NCBI GenBank assembly: GCA_037447655.1
Contig: JBBHKE010002180.1
Location: 21,795-85,794, forward strand
DNA: 64,000 bases
Reading direction: 5' to 3'
Source: Zygnema cylindricum
Lineage: Eukaryota; Streptophyta; Zygnematophyceae; Zygnematales; Zygnemataceae
The notes under the pieces are model-generated. The model made no database searches. It was not told where the DNA came from and saw only the letters and a program-made list of their open reading frames with translations. The position numbers and the translations under genes were made by a program. Shown piece after piece: positions 32,960-43,000 of this stretch; positions within the stretch are counted from its first letter, which is position 1, and the number at the start of each line of letters is the position of its first letter.

Positions 32960-33982
32960 TGTTGAAATTAATAGATTTCTAGAGTATTTTCTAGGTATAA
33001 ATATGTTGGTATAAAACGAAAAGAAAAGTACGGACAGCCTGCCTCCACCTCCTCTCTCTAGCCCCCATACTTTTTGTAGTCACTGAAGGATAGGGAGGGT
33101 GGTTGAACCATGGCTGCCTTAGTTTTACAAGCAGTTATTTGTAGTTTACTAAAAAGAGACCTGACGGACCCAGGACTTGATCCCGGTACCTGCCGTCCGT
33201 CAGGTCAGCCGGTAGCTGTCATCTTTATCATATAAGACTAGGACTAATGCTAAATGCTATAGGGTATGATAGATATATATTTATTTAGGAGTGAACGAAT
33301 TCATTTAACTGAGACTGTATATGGCATGCATAGATACAGTTTTGTAAAAGTACGAAGTACGATACTATTTTGAAACGGATACCACGCATTTTGTTTCAAC
33401 AGCGAAACAAATATCACACAAGTATATATTGCGTTTTGGTTCATATCCGACGGCGCACATCATCGTCGGGATCCCAAAATGGTTACTTTGGCGTTTAGTG
33501 AAGTGGCATGACCTGGCGCCACGTGGAGAGATAACATTCGGTCGCAGAAATTTCGAGGAACGTACGGACGAGTGAAAAGTGGACATGCGTCCGCTTAATA
33601 GCCTTGTAGTACATAGGCCATACGAAAGGTACACCTTCGGTAGTAATTTTTGGTATGGAACAACATTTTGATTGGTCCGTACTTCAGTAGATAGGAGTTA
33701 TTTGAGGGAATCACGACTTAGAAAATATTGGTAGGCGGCCACCTCTCTCTTTGAGAGTTTGTACAAATTGGCATTTTTACTCCCTCATAACTTATCGCCT
33801 GGTTGGGCGTTTTCAAAAAAAAAAATTCCTACGGACTCAAAGGAGTCTAGGCTGCACAGGGGTGCAGTTAGATTGTTTGCTTGTCTTCTTGGGTAGCAGT
33901 GGTTGCCATTGAAAGTAGGTTAGCTAATAACTATCTAGAGGCTTCTTGTATTCTGTAGTCCAATGGAGGACACAAAATTGCA
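32960..33982 (+). repeat. E2 3' LTR
   Basis: 1023 bp, TGTTGAAATT ... AATTGCA. The minus frame 33365-33634 inside it parallels the one in the 5' LTR and is probably not a gene. Confidence 0.88.
33151..33234 (-). other. tRNA-like module in E2 3' LTR (antisense)
   Basis: On minus: a TACC/GGTA hairpin, then a T-arm CCGGG-ATCAAGT-CCTGG (33170-33186) and TTTTT (33151-33155). Confidence 0.5.
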
Positions 33983-33987
33983 GTATA

Positions 33988-35206
33988 CGTGTTATGCTTT
34001 GAGTGGTACCATGAAAGCTATGATCAAAAGTCCTACTTGTCAAAAAAAGTGAATCAAAAAGTGACTAAGATTCCGTATGATAAAAAAAATATCAAGCAAG
34101 CTGTTGTAAAATTGTGAAGAGACGATTATGGAGATTAAAACAGGAGAGAAAGATATAGACGGCGGGAAGACGTGTACGCACCAAATATAGCACGAGTGGT
34201 GCAAAGTAGTGAGTTTAGGTAGCCAGAGCCACGTGTGCATAAAAAAGTGTAGAAAGGTCTTCACGATGGCAAAGTCATTAAATAAATATAATTAACATAA
34301 CTTTTCTTAAAATTAAAGGTTTTCATGTGAACACTTAAATATTTCGTGTGTTATTGAGGAGCATAAATACAAAAAACGAATGAGAAGAGAGTTATCAGGG
34401 TAGACATAACGAGCATTATAATTGAATTAAAACACATCTTGAGAAATTGTTCGAAGAAATGACCATTGGTAAAAACGATTTCTTACGACAAGCCAATGTT
34501 GTGTGATTTGTTAACAACAGAAAGGAAAGAGGGGTTTGGAAAAACAAAGTTGATTTATTTAAAGTCCTTCGACTTTTTAAAGCAATTAAAAGAGCTTGTG
34601 GAGTCACATTAAGGAGTAACAACTGGTGATTTCAAAGTGGTGGTGTCACCCAATAGTCATCCCTTCATTTAAAAAGGGGGGTTTAAATTAGGGGAAAATC
34701 TCAAACAAAAGGAAATTTGTTTTACCGCAGAAAAAGCATGTCGATACTTGCAAAATATGACGCCATGGCCAGTTATTTCCAGAGCCCTCGACAATGCCAA
34801 CTCAGAGAGTCACCCATTGGTGCCAAAAGTGACGAGGTAGTTGAGAAGCCACCTTAAAAAAAAACTCAAACCTTGTGATAGAGTTTGTATTTTATTTAAT
34901 ATTTTTGAGGGTCCCTAAGACAAGCGGGCCAAACCAAAGCTTTAAAAAAGGTCTCTTTATCAAGATAAAAGGGTTCAAAAGGATCCAAAAGGTTTATTAT
35001 AATGTAAAATTTCGTAGAGTGATGGGGGGTGAAGGGCACGGAGGGCATCAACCCGCCTTCTTGGTTGGTGATGTCGTGGAAGGTTGGAGTGACGGAGGCG
35101 CATTAGAGACTTTGCCCACTAATCCTATGGGTTGTAGAGGCAAGTCTGCCTTCGAAAAAAGGACGGTGAATCTGCAATTAATTGATCTTTATGCACTTGT
35201 TTCAAA
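33988..35206. other. No gene recognised
   Basis: AT-rich sequence with short open frames only (for example 34875-35210 plus). No domain, repeat end or splice context that I can support. Confidence 0.4.
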
Positions 35207-35259
35207 TTGACAAATTGTTTAGTTCCAATGTCCCGAAAATTCCGCGATGTACTCTCAAG

Positions 35260-35325
35260 AAAAAAGGGCGCCTATTATTGGACCGGCAATTTGGGGCATG
35301 TAACATCGGCATGTTATAGAAGAAG
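35260..35325 (+). pseudogene. Degenerate zinc-knuckle relic
   Basis: The plus frame reads YYWTGNLGHVTSACYRR, a CX2CX4HX4C knuckle in which the first two Cys are Tyr and Thr. It may be a gag or ORF1 relic; the neighbouring non-LTR element is on the other strand. Confidence 0.3.
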
Positions 35326-35585
35326 ACTTTATTATGAAATCGCGACGGTTAAACCATCAAATTACAAGCGTGATTGGAAATGTCAAAATGTTAACTACCA
35401 TTAAAGGCTACACTTAGAAAAAGTCAAAAAACACAAAAACTACAGAAGCTAAACAAAACTAAAAACAAAACCACCAAAACAATAAAAACTAAAATAAATG
35501 CAAAAACCAAAGAACCACAACACTAAAAAACACTAAAGTGGAACTATAGACTAGGTCGTTGGCCAAAATATAAAATAAGTCCACA

Positions 35586-36458
35586 CTAAAAGTAGTAACG
35601 ACAAATATCATCAATGTGCACCGGGTGGCGCGGAGATAAATCTCGTCGGATAACGGAAGAAGCTTGAGACAGTTGAATCGCAACAGAGATACGTTGTTGG
35701 TAAAAATCAGACATGAGAGTTGGCGAAGGGCTCCCAAGTCCCCGAACTTCAAACGTCGGTCGCGCGCAATCACGGATGAAGTTGTCAAACGACGAGTCCA
35801 AGGTCCCAAATATCTCCACAGTAAATGATACGAAGTTATCAGCTGGGTCTCGGTGAGCGTAATCACGTTCTTTAAAGGCCACTGTATCCCGAGCCGCAAT
35901 ACCTGTATGCAATGCTGCACGCGTGGAGACATGGGATCCCGTAGGATATGTGAGGACTACATCTCCCAATGTTCTCTCTGCCCCATGTAGAAAGACGAGA
36001 TCCACCCGAGGGCCGCGTACACCCCTAGATTGAGAACGTGGGCGAAGGATATGCAACACCTCACGTTTCACTGTGAATCCTGCCTCACTACCCACCGAGG
36101 TTATTGCATCTCTAACGGTATCATGTGCCATTGTGCGCCCCCCACCGTGTAAACAAAGGAGCAAATAAACACCTTGCTCATCGATACTTTGGCCACAAAG
36201 GCAACGAGGCTTGCCCAAGAGAGAGGGATGTGGCAAGCCGAGACGTGCTGAAGAACATTGTTGAGAAGAGAAGCGGAGTGAGGTAAAAATCGGTGTAGCG
36301 ATGAGCCAAGCCCCAACACCTGGTCCCAAACAAGAACGAAGTCGAGCCCGCGCATCAGCCGTAGGCAGTGCCTCAAGGAGGTTCTGGAAATCATCGGCGG
36401 TTACCTTATCGGTGATATGCTGTTGCACCTGGGAATGACTGCTGTGATGAGGGAACAA
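35586..36458 (-). pseudogene. Non-LTR element: zinc-binding and restriction-like endonuclease domain
   Basis: 290 codons. A Cys/His site (CLCGQSIDEQGVYLLLC, then a GGGRTMAHD region) is followed by the PD-(D/E)XK-type core: PRVDLVFLHGAERTLGDVVL has Asp, 12 residues, Asp, the PD-X12-14-D arrangement of R2/CRE-type elements. This domain nicks target DNA to prime reverse transcription. Pro of the PD pair is replaced (RVD). The domain itself is uninterrupted to its stop at 35586; the RT part upstream is in another frame. Confidence 0.7.
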
Positions 36459-36520
36459 AATGGAGGAATGACATCTTAGGCCTCAACCGATAGAAGAAAA
36501 CGAGTAGATACTAACGATTG

Positions 36521-37466
36521 CTAAAAAGATAACGAGCCTTCGTCGACGGTACAGATCGCATGGGCCAAGGGAGGAGTATCGTCCAACACAAACCTCGAAC
36601 TAATGATAGATGCCACCAAAGCCAAACTACCCAAGTACGCGGATGGCACAATGGTGGCGGTAGGAAGCAGACCAGGACCCCCGAAAGAGATTGGTAAAGC
36701 AGATTGTCGACGAGCAAGGAGCCCTTCCGGCCGATCAAATATTCTATGACCGACATGTTGATGCGAAATTGCAAAGAGACGATTATCAAAATCTGAAAGC
36801 AAAGAAATGAAAGAAGATTGAGGGGGTACAGTGCGCGCCAAGTACAAAGGCCGTTGTGCAAAACAACGAGTTAGAATAGCAAACGCCACTTGGGAGTCAG
36901 ACATTTTTGGAATGTCCTCACAATGCCAAATTTCTTCCAAAAAGGCATCTTTAACAAACTGGTGAACAAAATTAAGGGCGCCAGTCGGAGAACCTAACGG
37001 CCTTAAACCTTCTTGAGGTGTACAAACACGAAATCTCGATGGGAGAGGGAAATCCGGTGGCAAGCCATTAGGTGACCATGCGACACATTTAGGGATTTTG
37101 ACAGATGAACTTATTTTGGAAAGTTGGTTGGAAAAATGGTGGAAGACAAGAACAACTTGGTTTTGACGGCCCAATGATATGTGTGTCATCGGCCACTGAA
37201 GTGAATAAACAACTTGGAAAAGCGGTAGCAGATGCTCTCAAAGCTTGTAGGTGGGCAAGAGCAAACAAAAGGGCCCCCAAAGGGTCACCTTGACGAGTGC
37301 TAGTAACAAATTCCAATGTGGCAACAACTCCTAAAGGGCCACCAAGGGAATAAAGCAAAGAACTAGTGGCAACAACTCCTAAAGGGCCACCAAGGGAATA
37401 AAGCAGAGAGCTAGAGGTGGAGTAGAAAGTGCGAACTGAAACTCTGAGACCTCCATTGGCCCTCAC
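36521..37466 (-). pseudogene. Non-LTR element: reverse transcriptase palm/thumb fragments
   Basis: The frame at 37089-37466 contains TSTRQGDPLGALLFALAH (motif B) and VADDTHIIG (catalytic motif C, YADD to VADD). The frame at 36521-37189 continues with the thumb region. The two overlap by a frameshift near 37150. Just before motif B a 16-residue unit (SLLYSLGGPLGVVAT) is repeated in tandem. The last codons beyond 37436 belong to the abutting LTR. Reverse transcriptase activity is not expected. Confidence 0.7.
37312..37410 (-). repeat. 48-bp in-frame tandem duplication in the RT gene
   Basis: Two near-perfect copies of a unit beginning ggcaacaactcctaaagggc, differing at about two bases at the distal edge. 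Confidence 0.85.
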
Positions 37467-38027
37467 AGTATGCAGATCTAAAAGAAGCTAATCTAGATAG
37501 TGCCGACTCCAAGTTGATATAAACCCAAATGACTGACCCCTTGACAGTCAAAACCCCAATATAGATTCACCCCTGTCAAATAACACTTTCTGTGTGCTCA
37601 GTTCCACCACAGAATGCAAAGTTAGAATATGAGATTTGGACACATTCACCCACTTTGACTTTCCCTTAGAGATAAAGCCACCCTGGCAGACAAAAACTCT
37701 GACCGACTACACCCCTGTGTAGCCTAGACTCCCCTGAGTCCGCAGCAAAAAGAATCACTGAAAATGGTCAAGTAAATTGATAGTTATGGCTGGCCAAAGT
37801 TTGTCATTTATACAAGGTGCTCTCTAGGAGAGGCAGCTACCTACAGAAATATTCTAAGTCCTAAACCCCTCTCTAAACCCTCTAGTACCGAGGTACGGAC
37901 CAATCACATTACTGTATAGTACACAAAGGTACAGATGCCGGTGTACCTTCTGTACAGTCATCGTACAACATGGCTAAAAAGCCAACAAATGTCCTATCCG
38001 GATTCGCTCTTATAATCTCCGAAGTTG
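37437..38027 (-). mobile_element. Copia LTR, truncated
   Basis: Begins TGAAACTCTGAGACCTCC like E1 and E3 and keeps their landmarks (ccctggcagacaaaaac, gactcccctgagtc, gtacggaccaatca), but contains about 120 extra bases at 37490-37660. No primer-binding site precedes it, so it is a 3' or solo LTR inserted in the non-LTR element. It breaks off at about 38027. Confidence 0.65.
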
Positions 38028-38158
38028 AGGGTGGTCATAATATTTTTGTGCCTGGGCGGCGCTTATTCTGTGGGAAAGTGGAAGGGGAAAATATTATCCT
38101 ATAGGATTTACATAGGCTGCTCATTCTGTGGGTCAATAGAGACCACATAATTTCAGGG
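38028..38158 (+). mobile_element. Inverted fragment of the solo-LTR family
   Basis: The reverse complement matches the first about 130 bases of the solo LTR at 31698, including gcgccgcccaggcacaaa and gaatgagcagcctatgtaaa. Confidence 0.7.
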
Positions 38159-38254
38159 TGCTCATTTCAATATGATTGTTCATTGGCCTAACTTTGCTTA
38201 GATTTTTGTTTGATAATTTGGGTGGCTTCTGCGGTCTAATTTAGACTAGAGAAC

Positions 38255-38935
38255 AACAGTAACCTATGTGCCTTACCTTGAGCACAACCACTACAATCAC
38301 TCTATTTTTCATTTTCTCCAAACTGAATTCATTCCACTATTCTCATCTTATTCATTTCTTTTAAATTATCTAAATGCACATGTCCAAGCCACCGATGCCA
38401 CAACATAATATCATGAACACCAACATAGTAAAGTTTCTTCTTTTCATAACTTAAAATCAGCCTAAATATCCCTTGGCTATCTTTTTCAGCTGTGAAATAA
38501 ACTTCCTCCTAAAAGCTAGCATTAAATGTTCCCTTCCTAGTGCTAGTCTCAAAACCCTTATCATCTAATACAAACGTTGAGATGAGGTTTTTGTTTAACT
38601 TTGGAATAAACAACACATTAGAGAATGTCAGTATGGATGTTTTTTCCTTCACTAAGACTTTCAGATCTACCGATCCTACTATAGTAGTAGTGACTACCCT
38701 CCCATCCCCATACTATATCTCTACGGTGGGAATCTTTCTCATCTTAATGAACAAGTGTTTATCCTAACACATGTGCATGGAGGCACCCAAATTCACAATC
38801 CAACCTCTTTCACCTTTTAAACCTCCGAAAGCACATTTATGCTTGCGAGGAATTTCGACCTCGGTCTTCGCCTCCAACTCCTAAACCAACAAGAGCTCAC
38901 CGTCCTCGTCCTCTTTAGGTGTGCTTGAGTGATCC
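38255..38935 (-). pseudogene. Copia fragment: protease to pre-integrase
   Basis: Minus-strand sequence close to E3 26300-26960: integrase zinc site region, LSYEKKKLYYVGVHDIMLW-like text, the protease-side VDLKVL and a D/E-rich linker before it, with scattered stops. No LTR, RT or gag is attached on the gag side. Confidence 0.7.
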
Positions 38936-40098
38936 ATTTTTCTTTATGTTTGTTGGAGTTCTAAGCACCCAAATTTCATGATTCAAATTGTGTCTAGTTT
39001 TCTTCAAGTTATGCCAATTTTGTTTGCAAATTTTTGCATGTTTTACTTTCAACTATTTGTCTGTTTACATTTATATTTTGAAGTGTCGGTTTAGGCACCT
39101 AGCTATTTGCTTGTTTACATTTATATTTTGAAGTGTTTAGGCACCTTTCTCCTGGTTGTCTAAGCACTTCAGAGATCAAGGTTCACCCTGGAAATTTAAT
39201 CTTATATTCAGCCTTTTGTTAATTACTTGGTTAGCTTTTGTTTCGATGGTTACTAGTCAATCTAAATTTAATCTTTCTTCAACCAAATACTGAGGTTTAC
39301 ATGTGTTACTAGAGCGGATTATGTACAGAGGAAAGCAAATTTGTGATGCGACCAATGAATATAATCTTTCTTTGACTAATTATTGAGGTTTTTGTGGTTA
39401 TTGGGATAACTGTATGGAGTCTAGCAAACAAGGCTGTACTAGAGGTATTTGGTGTTGATTGGGAGACCTTCACATCTTGGCCTTCAAGAGGGTCAACCAG
39501 AAGCTTCTTGCGGATACTTTAACTGTGCCGTAAATCATTTTAACTGTGATTATAGTAAAAAAAAAACAAACATCCTGCGCAATTTTAGTGATTCATGTCG
39601 ACAAGCTGTTATAACAGCGATTCAATACCTTCCTTAATGAGATATCCGGAGTTATTCTTAACATTTCACCTGTATAATGTACTAATTCTAAAAAGTACGT
39701 GCCACCTCTTGGTCAACGGTAAACTTTTCACTATTAAACATTTCGTGCGCCTGCGACTCCGCACGAACTTTCACGTACGCCATACCGAAAAAAATAATAC
39801 GGTATACGTACAGAAAGCTGTATGGTAAATACTAAATCGTCTCCCTTCACTCTTCCACGGCTTCACAACTTCCAAGTTATTGTTCAACCGGACCTCCATA
39901 TATTCCTACCAACAATCCCTAGCTCCCACTCTCTGCCACTATTATGGTTTTTAGGGTTTGCTGTGCTAATTAATCGGCTGAGTTCACGTGAGATCTGATC
40001 GGAGACGTTTGTCCTTTTTCTTTTTTGTCAGAAGTTGATAAATTTACAAACCTTTTTCGACTCTCTTTATCACCTTCCATTACCTCGTGAAGCAAGCC
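38936..40098 (+). other. Upstream region and probable 5' UTR of YIF1
   Basis: No repeat ends were found. The last about 250 bases are C/T-rich, and the start context reads aagccATGG with a favourable G at +4. I see no clear TATA box. Confidence 0.4.
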
Positions 40099-43000
40099 AT
40101 GGCTTCCCGGCCGCAGTTCTTTATGCCGCAGGCTCCAGGACCGCCTGGAGCCACGAACTGGCAAGCAGGCCTGGTAAGGACTGACAGACAGAGGGGAAGA
40201 GAGAGGGGGGAGAGGGAGGGAAGGAAGGAGAGAGAGATGACAGACATTGGGGAAGTGAGAGGGAGGGAGAGGGAGGGAGAGGGAGGGAAGGAAGGAGAGA
40301 GAGATGACAGACATTGGGGAAGAGAGAGGGAGGGAGAGGGAGGGAAGGAAGGAGAGAGAGATGACAGACATTGGGGAAGAGAGAGGGAGGGAGAGGGAGG
40401 GGGAGGGAGGGAAGGAAGAGATAGATGCTCTCTCATGTTTGTATCGACCACAGAAACAGGGAAGCCTAAAAATATCAAATAATCAAATAATGTCTCGCAC
40501 CGCCAAATGCATTTAAGTTACCGCTATGGTGTCTGTTCTCATGTTATCTTTATTATTTTAGTCCTTGTTACTCTTTCCCGGCTGCTTAATACAAACATAG
40601 TTGTGTATATTGTATCGGACGTGTTTTTTCTCATATCCAATTTTCCGCTAACCGTTCTTCGCTAATTAGTTAATAGCATTAGAGTTTCCCGACTGTATTT
40701 TCCTACATTTAAATTATATCCTTTTTATGACTATGTGGATGTTCTGATTTTTTCTCTTTTGGCCTTTACGGTGTGAGTTAACTTTACTGCTTCAGTATTG
40801 CTGTCTTTATTATCTGCAATTTTTCTTACTATATAAAACTTTTCTTGCAATAGGCTTTCTTGTTTTCTTTTAGCCGGATGGCGAATGGTTTCTTGTGTGT
40901 CAATTTTACTTTGCCCGTTGTTATCAGAGTTAAACATTTAAATGTTTTTCGTGCAGTTGAAGTACTTTTTTTTTCACCGTACAATTTTGACATGTGTCAC
41001 GGTTGAGGGATAAGAACATTAGCATGTGATTTCTTGCCTCAGGAAAAAAAAATCTAACGGGGAGCACAAACGACTTTGACTACGCAAAAAATGTTTAACT
41101 CTAATAATGATGGACAGTGTACTTGTGATTTTTTAATCATTGTAGTTTTTGACAAAGCTTCCACCTTGTCTGCGTTCAGTTTGATGCTATGGTGTCGGTA
41201 TTTTACTACTTTTTTCAGATTTAAATTGATATAAACCGATGTAAAGCTTTAAGTATTCAAGGCTCTGTAGGATTCGATACTGTTATAAATCACACTATTC
41301 ATGGCAGAAGTCGAAAAAGCCTTTCCGGCTTTGCTGTTTTTCTTAACTGCATTTTTACTGTATAGTGTCGTACATCCCTCCCTCCCTCCCTCCCTCCCTC
41401 CCTCCCTCCCGCAACTGCCCCATTACTGCTGTGTTTATTCTCGACAGGTTTTCTTACCTTATAAATGATCTCTCTCATTTTCTTTCAGTTCGTTAAACGA
41501 ATGGTGTCTCGTATGTCAGCTGTACTTACTAACACGCATAGCAGGACAAGGCAAATATACATTCTAACTGTAAACTTTTTAGTAATGTTTCTATAGCCTG
41601 GTAAAATTCATGTTTTTCAGGGTCCTGATGGAGGATTTGACGAGGTTCATCAAATATGTGGTTTTACCGTGTTTTTTTTGTAAATTTTCTTACATCCTGG
41701 TAAATTTTATGCTTTACAGGGTCCTGGTGGAGGATTCGACGAATTTGCCCATCAAGCCGGTCCCTCTCAGCATCCCCCCCAAGGAGATCCCGCAAATCCT
41801 TTGAATGATATCCTCTATGGAGCCGGATCAGGTTTTATTAGAAGCGGTTTAGGAGCATATGGTGAAAGAATGTTTGGGAGTGGGAGAGACTTTGTCCAGG
41901 CAAATGTAAGTATATACATTTAGTGCCGTTTCTTGGGATCACTGACCCAAAGTATTAGGTTTCATTTTAGGTTTTTGAATAGTTGATGGTTGTCAGTTTT
42001 TTGAAGGCCTACATTGTCGTTTTTTGAATGCGTATTGAATCAGCTTTTGAACACTTTATCAACTTTTTAAGGCCTGCGTTATCAGTTTTTCTTGGACGGC
42101 CTACAGTATCTTTCTTCGAAGTCCTCCATTATCAGTTTTCAAGGGCTTTCAGTGTCATTTTTTATTAAACGGTTTGTTGAGCAATTTTATGGTCTTTGTG
42201 ACTTTTTTTACGGTTTTGTTTTTGACATCATCACATTAGTAAACTGGCGATTAACAAATGAAAAGTTGACTAGATGCTTCTATTGTCCATAAAGTTTGTC
42301 TGTTTGTAAACATTTTTGTGGTATGGTTTTTCTCCGCTTACGTGCTTAATTGTTGTAATGTTTATGAGAAAGAGTGATTCATGTTAGTAAATAGTATTTG
42401 CTGTTGTTGCATGACAGGTGAACAGGTACTTTTCGTCAAAGGATGCCTACTATTATTTTCAGGTCAACGATCAGTACGTGAAGAACAAATTAAAAATTCT
42501 TCTATTCCCTTTTTTACACAGAGTAAGTGAGTTTGAGTTTGTCGTTTCATTGCTTTATATCTATCAAAGAGTCTTTGAAAAAACTCATGTGTTTGTTTAA
42601 CATCTGCCACTTGATTCATGAATTACTTGTTTCAATGTACCGCTGAAGCTTTTTTGTTAATTGTTCTTGGGTCCATCATCCTATTCTTTCATTTATTCGC
42701 CATCCTTACTTAAATCCCTTCTTGAAACTTCTTTGGGTTATTTTTTTGGGTCCAGTCATCCTATTCTGTCATCTTTTCACTATCCTCACTTTTATCCTTC
42801 CTGAAACTTCTCGAGTTATGAATTGCCAGCAGTTAATTATTTTGGATTCTGAATGTGAAATCAAATCTCTGCAAGAATCATTTCTATCATATCCTTTCTG
42901 ATACAAAATGATCTATGAAATGATATGAATGATTTCTTATCATTTGAGATATGTGTAATCACGTAACTGATCGATTCTATGTGGTTACCGTTTGTTTTAT

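Larger units (their letters stand above)
20218..33982 (+). mobile_element. E2: Ty1/copia element interrupted by E3 and a solo LTR
   Basis: LTRs 20218-21275 and 32960-33982 begin TGTTGAAATTAATAG and end AATTGCA. Flanks ATATA (20213-20217) and GTATA (33983-33987) are a target duplication with one change. Removing E3 (22592-29026) and the solo LTR (31698-32586) with their duplications leaves about 6.43 kb, the same size as E1 and E3. The primer-binding site is at 21276-21290, and a purine tract aaaataatgggag is at 32947-32959. Confidence 0.9.
35490..37436 (-). mobile_element. Non-LTR retrotransposon, 5'-truncated, restriction-like endonuclease type
   Basis: On minus the element runs from RT motif B to the C-terminal endonuclease, its 3' end near 35490-35585. 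It is cut at 37436 by a copia LTR. Two or more frameshifts separate the domains. Close relatives are at 8640-9690 and about 20 kb. Confidence 0.75.

Noticed and set aside
20635-33634. Minus frames inside E2 LTRs (20635-20916, 33365-33634)
   Set aside because: Parallel only because LTRs are copies; lengths and frames differ and there is no start context.
40087-40482. Long frames on both strands over 40.0-40.5 kb rich in Arg/Glu/Gly or Ser/Pro/Leu
   Set aside because: Products of the GA-rich minisatellite in YIF1 intron 1; both strands are open for the same reason.
41372-41411. CRISPR-like or centromeric array among the tandem repeats
   Set aside because: The repeats are simple (CCCT)n, (TC)n and a GA minisatellite without unique spacers; the window is eukaryotic.
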